The notes beneath the pieces were generated by a model. The model was given only the letters and a program-made list of their open reading frames with translations. It was not told where the DNA came from and did not search any database. The position numbers were made by a program, and so were the translations under genes. Positions 7,667 to 16,900 of a DNA stretch of 64,000 bases are shown here, piece after piece (position 1 is the first letter of the stretch; each line of letters opens with the position of its first letter). This DNA comes from Streptomyces monomycini (lineage in GTDB: Bacteria > Actinomycetota > Actinomycetes > Streptomycetales > Streptomycetaceae). The DNA lies in the NCBI RefSeq assembly GCF_022271435.1, contig NZ_JAFIQY010000028.1, forward strand, positions 42,996-106,995, given 5' to 3'.

Positions 7667-9717
7667 GGGGTGTGTCCTTCTGAGGTATCGGTCAGTTGCA
7701 GGTGGTCGGGGAGCGGGGGGATGCCGGCCAGGTCGTGCCGGAACGTACGGACGTTCGCGGACGCGTCCGGTTGCTCGCCCGGACGCTCGCTCGTGTGCGC
7801 GTCCGGCTGCTCGTCTTCGCGTTCGTCCGGCCGCTCGCCCACGTCCCCGGCCCCGCCCGTCCGCGCGAAGCCGTTGGCCGGGTAGAAGTCCTGGACCTTC
7901 GCGTTCTTGGCGCTCTCGCGGTAGTGGCCGACGACTTCGTGCGCCCCGTCGGCCCGCGCCCGGCTCAGCACCGTGGTCAGCGCGGCCTGCTCGATACCAC
8001 GAGCGAACACCCGGCAGCTCAGGAGGAAGTTGTCGATGTGCACCGTGCTGCCCTCGCGGCGCAGGAAAACCGCCCCGACCAGGCCGTTGTCGCCGAACCG
8101 GTCGCCCGATCGCACGGCCAGGACCTGAGTGGCCGGTCCCTCGGCCAGGGCCCGCACCTCGGCCGGCTGGAGCCGCCGGGTGGTCAGGTTAAACTGGTTC
8201 GTCCGCAGGGTCAGCTGGGAGACGCGGGGAACGTCGGCGTCGGCCACCGGGCCGATCTCCACCCGTACGCCGAGTTCGCGCAGGTAGTCCTGGAGGGAGT
8301 CGAAGGTGTGCAGGAAGTCCTTGCGCTCGGCCTCGCTGCGGTAGAGCGCGGGGCGGGCGCGGTCCTCCGTGGTCAGCTCGCGCGTGTCGAACCAGCCGTC
8401 CCGCAGCAGCTTGCCGATGTGCCGCGCCGGCTCCTCGTCGAGCTGGACGACGGCCACCCCCGGCAGCTCCCGGCGCACCAGGCCGCACTCGTAGGCGCTG
8501 TCGTCGGCGAAGACCACGCTGTCGACGGCGAGGTTGAGATCCGCCGCGAGCTCCGCGAGGTTCTCGTGCTTGGGCCGCCAGTTCACGGCCAGGCGGACGA
8601 AGTCCTCCTCGCGCAGGGCCATTTCCGTACGGTTGGCGAGAACGTCGCGGACCGGGCCGAGGTCGTTCTTGCTCACGGCGGCCAGCAGTACGCCCTGTGA
8701 CGCGAGCTGCCCGACCACCTTCTGGAACGCCGCGAACGCCGCGCCGCGCGGACCGTCGCCGACCTCGATGCCCTCGGGCCCGTCGTCACCGAGCACACCG
8801 CCCCACAGTGTCTGGTCCAGGTCCACCGCCAGGCACTTCTTGGTCTGCCCGGCCGCCAGCCGGGCCAGGTGACCGGCCTCCCGGGCGTACCGGGACAGCA
8901 TCCGGGGCGAGAGGTGGGCCTTGGCGTAGACGCTGAGCCGGGCGTCGGTGACCTCGACGCCTTCGCCGGCGATCGGGTCCAGGTCCAGTACGACCAGTTC
9001 GGGACGGGTCTCCGCCAGGCGCAGCAGCCGGATGTTGGCCTCCCGCCACAGCACGCCCAGCCGGGCACGGGAGCGGTGGTCGACCAGTTGGGCCACGAGG
9101 TCGCGCGGCAGGGGCAGGGTGTTGAGCACCAGGGTGCCACTGCCCGAGCCGGCGAAGCGGGAGACGAGCCCTTCCAGCAGGGCGGTCTTCTCCGCCAGTA
9201 CGGCCTCGACGTCCTCCGGGCGCCAGGGCGCGGGCAGTTCGTCGCGGACGACCATGGGATCGAGCAGGCACAGCACCAGGTCGGGTGAGGCGGCGTGCAG
9301 CGCGCTGCCCGGGTCCGCCAGGTCGAAGACGTACGAGTCGAAGTCGGAAACGACCGTCCGCAGCACGATGCCGTGCCGGGCGCCCTCCAGGGCCAGGGCC
9401 GGGACGAGGGCGGACAGCGTGCCGTGCCCGGTGATCGCGACCGTGAGCGCGGGGAGCGAGGGGTGGGCCCGCAGCACCTCGTCCGGGTCGACACGGGCCA
9501 GCAGCTGGGCGGCCCGCGCGGAGCGGTCCTCGTCCAGCTGCGCCAGCAGGGTCTTGAGGCGGGGGTACTCCGTCGCCAGGCGGCCGGAGCGGTGCAGGGC
9601 GAGCAGTTCGTCGGCAGGCGTGGTGGGTGCGGGCGCGGGGGTGGTGGTGTCGGTGGGCCCCGGTTCGCCGGTGCCGGTGGGCGCGGGTTCGTCGGTGGGT
9701 ACGGCTGCGGTGGACAT
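7663..9717 (-). CDS. FkbH-like HAD-family glyceryl-S-ACP synthase (AbyA2/Agg1 type)
   Basis: A 684-residue protein. The HAD motif I, VDLDQT, at about residue 297 is followed by WGGVLGDDG, the FkbH signature. A GNAT-like C-terminal part lies around residues 490-620, and about 250 residues of N-terminal domain precede the HAD domain. FkbH enzymes dephosphorylate 1,3-bisphosphoglycerate and load the glyceryl group on an ACP. Both ends carry low-complexity linkers: a Pro/Thr/Glu-rich N-terminus (about 10-40) and a charged Glu/Asp/Pro-rich stretch near 625-660. I chose the ATG at 9717 because it starts 6 nt past the upstream stop and because the longer reading frame would run into the ketosynthase gene. 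Confidence 0.93.
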   Translation of the reverse strand: MSTAAVPTDEPAPTGTGEPGPTDTTTPAPAPTTPADELLALHRSGRLATEYPRLKTLLAQLDEDRSARAAQLLARVDPDEVLRAHPSLPALTVAITGHGTLSALVPALALEGARHGIVLRTVVSDFDSYVFDLADPGSALHAASPDLVLCLLDPMVVRDELPAPWRPEDVEAVLAEKTALLEGLVSRFAGSGSGTLVLNTLPLPRDLVAQLVDHRSRARLGVLWREANIRLLRLAETRPELVVLDLDPIAGEGVEVTDARLSVYAKAHLSPRMLSRYAREAGHLARLAAGQTKKCLAVDLDQTLWGGVLGDDGPEGIEVGDGPRGAAFAAFQKVVGQLASQGVLLAAVSKNDLGPVRDVLANRTEMALREEDFVRLAVNWRPKHENLAELAADLNLAVDSVVFADDSAYECGLVRRELPGVAVVQLDEEPARHIGKLLRDGWFDTRELTTEDRARPALYRSEAERKDFLHTFDSLQDYLRELGVRVEIGPVADADVPRVSQLTLRTNQFNLTTRRLQPAEVRALAEGPATQVLAVRSGDRFGDNGLVGAVFLRREGSTVHIDNFLLSCRVFARGIEQAALTTVLSRARADGAHEVVGHYRESAKNAKVQDFYPANGFARTGGAGDVGERPDEREDEQPDAHTSERPGEQPDASANVRTFRHDLAGIPPLPDHLQLTDTSEGHTP

Positions 9718-9722
9718 CCCCG

Positions 9723-10757
9723 TCAGACCCCCTCCAGCGCGAAGCCGGACTTGATCCACTTGCTGGACTCGATGGCCACGCCGAGCGCCCGCTCGCCGGG
9801 AGCGATCCGCTCCAGTACCCGTTCGAGCTGGAAGAAGACCAGGGCGTTCGCGTTGTTGCCGGTCTCGTCGACGCAGGAGACCTCACGGGCCTGCGGCAGG
9901 TCCAGCCGCTCCACGATGCGCCGGGTCATCACGCCGGACAGCTGCGGCGGCAGGAGGTAGGTGACCTCGTCCGCGCGCCAGTCGAGGTCGTCCAGCAGCT
10001 CGTGCAGCGTCTCCTCGGCCATCTCCGGCACGTACCGCTCGATGGCCTTGTAGTCCTCGGTGGCCGCCGGCCGGTCCGAGAGACGGTCCACCGGGCCGAA
10101 CCACTCCAGGGTCGCCCCGGCCACCCGGTCCAGGCCGGTCAGGCGGGTACGGACGGACGCCAGCTCGCAGCGGCCCGCGCCCGGCTCGTTGGTGAGCACG
10201 GCAGCGCCCGCGCCGTCCCCGAACAGGACGTAGTTCACCAGCTGCTCCGGCGGAAGCTGCGCCAGCTTCGCGTCGCAGTCGTAGAACCTGGCGAGCACGT
10301 CGGCACCGATGACCAGGGCCGTACGGTGCCGGCCGGTCTGCAGCAGCTGATGGGCGACATCCAGGGCCTGGACCGCGCCCGAACACCCGGACTGCAACTG
10401 GAAGGTGGGGACGTCGTTGATGCCGAGCCGGTCGCAGATGACGTTGACCGTGGCGGGCATGAGCTGCTCCGGGGTGGCCGTCGCCATCACGACGAGGTCC
10501 ACCTCCTCGGGCCGGACACCGGCCGTGTCCAGAGCCCTGCGGCCGGCCGCCGTACCGAGCCCGGACAGCGAATCGCCGATCTCACCGGTCGCGATGTCGA
10601 CCGCCAAATGGCGTTGGCGGGTGCCGATGAAGGCATCCACCCACTGTTCCCACAGCGCGTCCATTCCAAAGGTGCGGGCCAGTGCCGCATTGTCGACCGG
10701 CGGCCCGGGCAATGCCGTTCCCACCGAGAGAATTCGGATCCGTGGAGTATCCACCAC
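9723..10757 (-). CDS. KASIII-like ketosynthase for tetronate assembly (AbyA1/Agg3 type)
   Basis: A 344-residue FabH-fold protein. The active-site Cys is in QSGCSGA (about 125), a GDGAGA loop lies near 196, and a C-terminal GNNAN holds the Asn position. The FabH motif PHQAN reads PPQLS here, so the catalytic His appears to be replaced. In tetronate pathways this enzyme type condenses glyceryl-ACP with the polyketide thioester, forming the C-C and C-O bonds of the ring and releasing the chain. It is the first gene of the operon. The start codon is GTG at 10757 (GTG at 10754 is possible), after AAGGAG. The canonical chain-releasing thioesterase may be absent from this pathway, but the PKS end is off-window. 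Confidence 0.9.
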   Translation of the reverse strand: MVDTPRIRILSVGTALPGPPVDNAALARTFGMDALWEQWVDAFIGTRQRHLAVDIATGEIGDSLSGLGTAAGRRALDTAGVRPEEVDLVVMATATPEQLMPATVNVICDRLGINDVPTFQLQSGCSGAVQALDVAHQLLQTGRHRTALVIGADVLARFYDCDAKLAQLPPEQLVNYVLFGDGAGAAVLTNEPGAGRCELASVRTRLTGLDRVAGATLEWFGPVDRLSDRPAATEDYKAIERYVPEMAEETLHELLDDLDWRADEVTYLLPPQLSGVMTRRIVERLDLPQAREVSCVDETGNNANALVFFQLERVLERIAPGERALGVAIESSKWIKSGFALEGV

Positions 10758-10806
10758 CTGCTCCTTTCTACCCGGGTCATACTCCGCAACGTGGCTTCCG
10801 CCCGGC

Positions 10807-10820
10807 TAACGCGGCGCTTC
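10807..10820. promoter_or_regulatory. Candidate shared cluster motif, copy 1
   Basis: The sequence TAACGCGGCGCTTC matches TAACGCGGCGCTAA except at the last two positions. It lies about 50 bp upstream of the ketosynthase start and is repeated 28 bp away and once in front of PKS-A. It could be an operator for a cluster regulator. Similarity by eye is the only evidence. Confidence 0.3.
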
Positions 10821-10834
10821 CGCGGTCCTCGGTA

Positions 10835-10848
10835 TTACGCGGCGCTAA
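10835..10848. promoter_or_regulatory. Candidate shared cluster motif, copy 2
   Basis: The sequence TTACGCGGCGCTAA sits inside ATTA-N8-TAAT, which gives it weak dyad symmetry. The start-to-start distance to copy 1 is 28 bp, close to three helical turns. A related sequence lies upstream of PKS-A at 32966. Confidence 0.3.
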
Positions 10849-10892
10849 TGCCCGGACTACGCGAGGTTGAGGGGAACGGCGACGACTCCTAA

Positions 10893-11024
10893 CCTGCGTC
10901 CAGCCGCAGGGATGTCCGTTCCCGGCCTGCGTTCAGCCGCGGGGATGTGCGTTCCTGGCCTGCAACCAGCCGTAGGGATGTGCGTTCCTGGCCTGCGTCC
11001 GGCTGCCGGGAGACCCGTTCCCGG
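10893..11024. repeat. Four tandem 33-bp repeats upstream of the P450
   Basis: Copies start at 10893, 10926, 10959 and 10992, each beginning CCTGC and ending TTCCCGG or TTCCTGG, and a fifth partial copy begins at 11025. The 33-bp period keeps frame: read on the plus strand it gives an 11-residue repeat (like LRPAAGMSVPG) leading into the P450. Copies differ at several positions, so the array is not brand new. It may be leader sequence or an N-terminal extension. Confidence 0.85.
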
Positions 11025-11073
11025 CCTGCGCAGGGAAACCCGTGCCCGCGCACCTGAAGACGATGGGATCACG

Positions 11074-12290
11074 ATGGAAATCACCGCCCAGCGGGGCCTG
11101 TCCGGCGCACCGCCCTTTCCGCAGCCGAGGACGTGCCCGTATCAGCCGCCCGAGACCTACCGGCGACTCGGCGAGGAAGCGCCGCTGTCCCGGGTCACGC
11201 TCTTCGACGGCCGCGTGGTGTGGCTCGTCACCGGATATCACGAGGCGCGACAACTGCTCGCGGACGAACGGATATCCGCCGACCGGCAGCGCCCCGACTA
11301 CCCGGCCCTGGCGCCGCGTTTCCAGGCCGAGGTCGCCCGGCGCCTGGTGCTCATCGGCATGGACCCGCCGGAGCACGACGAACACCGCCGGCTGCTGAAC
11401 CCGGATTTCAGCCGCAGGCGGGTCGCCGAGCTGCGGCCCGTGATCCAGGACGTGGTCGACCACTACGTCGACCGGATGCTGCGCCTCGGCCCGCCCGCCG
11501 ACCTGGTGCGCGACTTCGCGCTCCCGGTGCCGTCCCGGGTGATCTCCGAGGTGCTGGGGCTGCCGGGCGAGGACCTGGAGTTCTTCCAGGAGGCATCCCG
11601 CCGTCTTCTGCAGGCGACCACCCGGGAGGACTCCCAGTCGGCCGGGGAAGAACTCATCGGCTACCTCGACCGGTTGGCCACCCGCCGGCGTACTGAGAGC
11701 GGCCCCGGGCTCATCGGCCGGCTCGCCCGGGAGGAGGTCGCCGGCGGCACCCTCAGCCACTCCGACCTCGTACAGATCGCCCTGGTCATCCTGGTCGCCG
11801 GACACGAGACCACGGCCTCCACCATCGCGCTGGGCACCCTGGCCCTGCTCGACCACCCGGAGCAACTGGCCCGGATGCAGGCCGACCCCGCCGCCGTACC
11901 GGCCGCGGTGGAGGAGGTCCTGCGCTGTGTGGCCGTCACCGACCTGGCCGGCGCGCGGGTCGCGACCGCCGACATCCAGATCGCCGGTCGGACCATCCGC
12001 GAGGGCGACGGAGTACTGCTGTCGGGGACGATGGCCAACCGCGACGACCGGGTCCACCAGGACGCGGAGGACTTCGACATCGGCCGCACCGGCCGCCGCC
12101 ACCTGTCGTTCGGGTACGGCATCCACCAGTGCCTCGGCCAGAGCCTCGCCCGCCTGGAACTGGAGATCGCCTTCTCCACCCTGTTCACCCGCATTCCGAA
12201 CCTGCGCCTGGCCGTGCCCGCCGACCAGCTGGCCGCCCGTCCGCTGGGCAGCGGCACGGTGCAGGGCGTCCAGGAAATGCCGGTGACGTG

Positions 12291-12294
<4 letters not shown>
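11074..12294 (+). CDS. Cytochrome P450 (CYP105-like), cluster tailoring
   Basis: A 406-residue soluble bacterial P450. The I-helix oxygen-binding motif is AGHETT (about 248-253), an ExxR-type helix is present, and the haem loop FGYGIHQCLG has the Cys ligand at about 353. The ATG at 11074 is chosen because it gives the normal N-terminus and follows GGGATC. A longer in-frame form would include the tandem repeats. The stop overlaps the GTG of a ferredoxin gene, so the two form a redox pair. It sits between the two PKS genes, which suggests oxidation of the tetronate polyketide. The substrate cannot be read from sequence. Confidence 0.93.
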
Positions 12295-12560
<266 letters not shown>

Positions 12561-12572
12561 GGCGCACGCAGG

Positions 12573-12614
12573 ACGGAGTGAGCCCCGAAGCATCGGCTTC
12601 GGGGCTCACTCCGT
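12573..12614. terminator. Bidirectional terminator hairpin between ferredoxin and second P450
   Basis: A perfect 19-bp inverted repeat (ACGGAGTGAGCCCCGAAGC and its complement) with a 4-nt loop. A further 6-bp complementary extension on each side is separated by one bulged base. It lies between converging genes, 12 bp after the ferredoxin and 20 bp before the end of the second P450. Confidence 0.9.
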
Positions 12615-12633
12615 CTGCGTACCGCATCTCACC

Positions 12634-13839
12634 TCAGTTGCCGGGCCCCCACGCGACCGGCAGCGAGGCGAGCGTCCGGATCTGCATGCCCTTCAGCCAC
12701 CGCACCTCCTCCGGCGCCACCGCCAGCCGCAGGTCGGGGAAGCGGCCGAGCAGCGACCCGATCGCCACCTCCATCTCCGCCCGTGCCAGCGCGGCACCGG
12801 TGCAGTGGTGCAGGCCGTGTCCGAAGGACAGCTGCGCGTTCGCCGCCCGCCGCAGGTCGAGCACATCGGGGTCGTCGAAGGCCCGCGGGTCCTTGTTCCC
12901 GGCGGGCGTCGCGCACAGCACGCCCTCGCCGGCCCGGATGACCTGGCCCCCGATCTCCACGTCCTCGGTCGCGTACCGGGCGAAGGTCACGTGCGAGACG
13001 AGCGGGACGAAGCGCAGCAGCTCCTCCACGGCCTGCGGCAGGATCTGCGGGTTGTCCCGCAGCAGCCGCCCCTGCTCGGGCTGGGCCAGCAGGACGTAGA
13101 AGCAGGAGGCCAGCTGGGACGCCGGGGTGTCGTAGCCGCCCACGAGCAGCACGTACACCAGGTCCAGCAGCTCGTCCTCGGAGTAGGAGCCGTCCTCCGC
13201 GGCCTCCAGCATGGCGCTGATCAGGTCCTCGCCCGGCTCGGCGCGGCGCCGGGCCAGCAGCTCCCGCACATAGTCGCGCAGCAGCCCCAGCTCCGCCGCG
13301 ATCTCGTCGTCCGGCAGGTCCGTCCGGCCGAAGAAGGACTGCATCCACCCCTGGAAGCGGCCCTGGTCCTCGTAGGGAACTCCCAGCAGCTCACAGATGT
13401 TCCGCGCCGCGAACGGCACCGTGTACGACGCCATCAGGTCCGCCGGCGCCCCCTCGCCGGCCATCGCGTCCAGCACCTCTTCGGCGACCCGCTCCATCCG
13501 CGGGCGCAGCCGCGCGACGTTCCGGTTGGAGAAGGGCTGCGAGATCAGGCGCCGCAGCCGGCCGTGCTCCGGGGCGTCCAGGCCCATGATGCTGCCCCTG
13601 ATGGGCAGCGGCGCCACCCGGGCCTCGTCCCGGTCCTGCGCGGCCGACCGGCTGAACCGCTTGTCGCCGAGCACCGTCTTGATGTCCTCGTACCGGCTCA
13701 CCAGCCACGCGTCCTCCCCGAAGGGGGGAGTCACCCACACCGGGCGCCCGTGTTCCAGCAGGTCCCGGTAGCTGTGGTCGATATCGAGTCCCTTGATCTC
13801 CGTGAACGTGAACGGGACGGGGGTCCGCACGGACGTCAT
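12634..13839 (-). CDS. Cytochrome P450, second cluster oxygenase
   Basis: A 401-residue P450. The I-helix motif is GGYDTP (about 235-240), the ExxR region is EELLRFVP, and the haem loop FGHGLHHCTG has the Cys ligand at about 346. The ATG at 13839 follows AAGGAAGG at good spacing; the longer frame to 13908 is unlikely. It is transcribed in the same direction as PKS-A, but a strong hairpin separates the two, so it may have its own promoter. It probably uses the ferredoxin made by the converging operon. Tailoring of the polyketide (hydroxylation or epoxidation) is inferred from position only. Confidence 0.93.
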   Translation of the reverse strand: MTSVRTPVPFTFTEIKGLDIDHSYRDLLEHGRPVWVTPPFGEDAWLVSRYEDIKTVLGDKRFSRSAAQDRDEARVAPLPIRGSIMGLDAPEHGRLRRLISQPFSNRNVARLRPRMERVAEEVLDAMAGEGAPADLMASYTVPFAARNICELLGVPYEDQGRFQGWMQSFFGRTDLPDDEIAAELGLLRDYVRELLARRRAEPGEDLISAMLEAAEDGSYSEDELLDLVYVLLVGGYDTPASQLASCFYVLLAQPEQGRLLRDNPQILPQAVEELLRFVPLVSHVTFARYATEDVEIGGQVIRAGEGVLCATPAGNKDPRAFDDPDVLDLRRAANAQLSFGHGLHHCTGAALARAEMEVAIGSLLGRFPDLRLAVAPEEVRWLKGMQIRTLASLPVAWGPGN

Positions 13840-13953
13840 CGAGCCTTCCTTCACCCTGGGGGAGCGCGCCCGCGCACGGCGGGTGCTTTGCTCCGCCCAG
13901 GGTGACAAGGAAGGCTAACCGCAGACTTACGGGTGCTTTTCCTCTCGTGGATT

Positions 13954-13992
13954 CCGGTGGGGCCGTCCGGGACGGCCGGACGGCCCCACCGG
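13954..13992 (-). terminator. Terminator hairpin downstream of PKS-A
   Basis: A perfect 16-bp inverted repeat, CCGGTGGGGCCGTCCG with its complement, and a 7-nt loop, starting 5 bp past the PKS-A stop codon. It probably ends the 19-kb PKS-A message and separates it from the P450 downstream. Confidence 0.8.
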
Positions 13993-13996
13993 CGGC

Positions 13997-16900
13997 TCAG
14001 TCGAGGTCGAGATCACTGTCGATGAACTCGAAGAGGTCTTCGTCCGCGGCGGCTTCCAATCCGTCCGGGAAACCCTCGGGCCCGGTGAGTCCTGCGGAGC
14101 CCCCGGCGAGCTTGTTGAGCAGCGCCTCCAGCCGGACCGTCAGCCGCGACCGCCGCTCCTCGTCGGCTCCGATCTCCTCGACCGCCGCTTCCAAGGCCTC
14201 CAGCGACGACAGCTCGGCCCGGGGCATCTCCGCGGACAGCCGCTCCACCAGGTGCCCGGCGATCGCGACCGGAGTCGGGTAGTCGAAGACCAAGGTCGTG
14301 GACAGCCGCAACCTGGTGGCCGTACCGAGCCGGTTGCGCAGCTCGACGGCGGAGAGCGAGTCGAAGCCCATGTCCATCAGACCGCGCTCGGTGGCCACGG
14401 CGGCAGGCGACGTGTGACCGAGGACGCCCGCCACCTGACCGCGCACCAACTCGACCAGGAGACGGTGACGCTCGCCCTCGTCCACGCCCGACAGCCGCTG
14501 CCGCAGCTCCGCCCCGGCATCCACGGACGCGGCGGGCGCGGCGGAGGCGGAGGCCGCCGCGGGCCCCGCGGCCGGCACCAGCCCCCGGTGGAGCGGGGGA
14601 AGGCTCCCCGCCGTGGCACGGCGCCGCAACGCCGCCGGGTCCAGCCGTACGGGCACCGGCACCGCCGTGTCGAGGGCGAGCGCCGCATCGAACAGCTCCA
14701 GCCCTTCGGACGACCCGATCGGCATGACACCCTCACGCCCGAGCCGGGCCCGCTCGGCCGGGGCCAGGACCCGTGTGAGGTCACTCTCCTCCTCCCACAG
14801 GCCCCAGGCCAGCGAGGTTCCCGGCAGGCCGAGCGCCCGGCGGTGGGCGGCCAGGGCGTCCAGGTAGGTGTTGGCGGCGGCGTAGTTCGCCTGGCCCGCG
14901 TTGCCCAGGACACCGGCGAAGGAGGAGTAGAGGACGAAGGCGGCCAGGTTCTCGTCCTGGGTGAGCCGGTGCAGGTGCCAGGCGGCATCCACCTTGGCCC
15001 GCAGTACGCCGTCCAGGCTCTCCGGGCTGAGGGAGGTCACCGTGCCGTCGTCGGTCGTGCCGGCGGTGTGGATCACGGCGGTGAGGGGGTGTTCGGCGGG
15101 GATGTGGGAGAGGAGGTTGGTGAGGGCGTCGGGGTCGGTGACGTCGCAGGCGGTGATGGTGGTGTGGGCGCCGAGTGCGGTGAGTTCGTCGGTGAGTTGT
15201 GCTGCGCCTTCTGCGGTGGGTCCGCGGCGGCTGGCCAGGAGGAGGTGGCGGGTGCCGTGGGTGGTCACCAGGTGGCGGGCGAGCAGTGTTCCGAGTGCTC
15301 CGGTGCCGCCGGTGATCAGTACGGTGCCGTCGGGGTTGAGTTCCGGGGTGTGGGTGGTGGTGGGTTCGGTCCGTGCCAGGCGTGGTGCGAGGAGTTCGCC
15401 GTTACGGAGGGCGAGTTGGGGCTCGCCGGTGGCCAGTACGGCCGAGATCAGTTCGGCCGACGGGGTTTCGGTGTCCGCGTCCAGGTCGAGCAGGACGAAC
15501 CGCTCCGGGTGCTCGGACTGCGCGGACCGCACCAGACCCCACACGGGAGAGGCGTCCAGGCCGGCCACACCGTCCTTCCCCCGGGCAGCCACCGCGTCGC
15601 GGGTGACACACACCAGGCGCGCCCTGTCCCCCCGGTCTTCCGCCAGCCATCGCTGTACGGCTGCCAGGGCTTCCTGCGCACTGCGGTGCGCGGCCGGGTG
15701 CCCAGTGGCCTCCGTACCGAAATCGAAGAACTCCACGACGTGCTCCGGCGTGGCCTCGACGGCCCCCGGTACAGCCGGCACCCAGTCGACCGCGAACAAC
15801 GCGTCACGGTGGCCCACGGCGGGCGAGCGCAACTGCGCCGGGTCGAACGGGCGCAGAACCAGGGACTCCACCGAGACGACCGGCGCGCCCTTGGCGTCCG
15901 TCAGCGTCAGGGCCACGGAGTCCGCCGACGACGGCGCGACCCTCAGCCGGACCGCCGTGGCGCCGGTGGCGTGCAGCCGCACACCGCTCCACGCGAACGG
16001 CAGCCGAAGGCTGTTGCTGTCGACCCCGTCATCGGTACCGGCATTGGTCGCGGGGCGCAGGCCCAGCGGGTGCAGAGCCGCGTCCAGGAGCGCCGGATGG
16101 ACCGCGAACCGTGCCTCCTCGCCACGCACCGCATCCGGAAGCCTCACCTCGGCGAACAGTTCGTCCTCGGCGCGCCAGACGGCCGTCACACCGCGGAACC
16201 CGGGACCGTAGTCCTGCCCGCGCGCTCCCAGCCGCTCGTACAGCTCTTCCACCGGTACCTGCTCCGCCCCGGCCGGAGGCCAGGAACCACCCGCAACGGG
16301 AACCTCCCGCTCCTCGGGCTCCGACCGCCGCAGGCTGCCGACCGCATGCCGCACCCAGGCCGCGCCGGCCGCGTCCTGGCCACCAGGCCGGGAATGGACG
16401 GTCAGCCGCCGGTGGCCCGCGTCGTCGGCCTCGCTCAGCAGCAACTGCACGTGAACCGGGGAACGGTCGGGCACGACCAGCGGCGCTTCAAGGGTGAGTT
16501 CGTCCAGTACGGCATGACCGGTACGGGCTCCGACACACAGGGCCAGGTCCACGTAGGCACTGCCGGGAAGCACGGCCGCGCCATGCACGGTGTGCTCGGC
16601 CAGCCAGGGGTGACTGCGCAGGGACAGCTTGCCGGTGAAGAGGTGTTCGCGGGTGTCCACGAGTTCCAGGTCGGCACCGAGAAGCGGGTGATCGGTGGAG
16701 TCGAGCCCAAAGTCGGTGGCTTCACCGGACGATTCCGGGGCGGTGAGCCAGTGGTGTTGGTTTTGGAAGGGGTAGGTGGGGAGGTCGGAGTGGGGGGTGG
16801 TGTTCGGGTAGAGGTGCTGCCAGTCGGGGGTGGCGGTGTTGGTGGTGTGGAGGTGGGCGAGGGTGGTGGTGAGGGTGTGGGGTTCGGGTTGGTTCTTGCG

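Larger units (their letters stand above)
10758..11073. other. Divergent intergenic region between tetronate operon and P450
   Basis: This 316-bp gap separates the minus-strand tetronate operon from the plus-strand P450. It holds the ribosome binding site AAGGAG for the ketosynthase, two copies of a 14-bp motif like TAACGCGGCGCTAA (10807-10820 and 10835-10848) and four tandem 33-bp repeats (10893-11024). An open frame runs through the repeats into the P450 but starts with no clear ribosome binding site, so I treat it as leader. No clean -35/-10 pair could be named. Confidence 0.6.

Noticed and set aside
10893..11024. CRISPR array
   Set aside because: The 33-bp units are directly adjacent with no spacers, and no cas genes are present.
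10867..11073. P450 starting at 10867 with a 69-residue repeat-containing tail
   Set aside because: There is no ribosome site at 10867 and bacterial P450s start as in the 11074 form. Kept only as a finding about the repeat.
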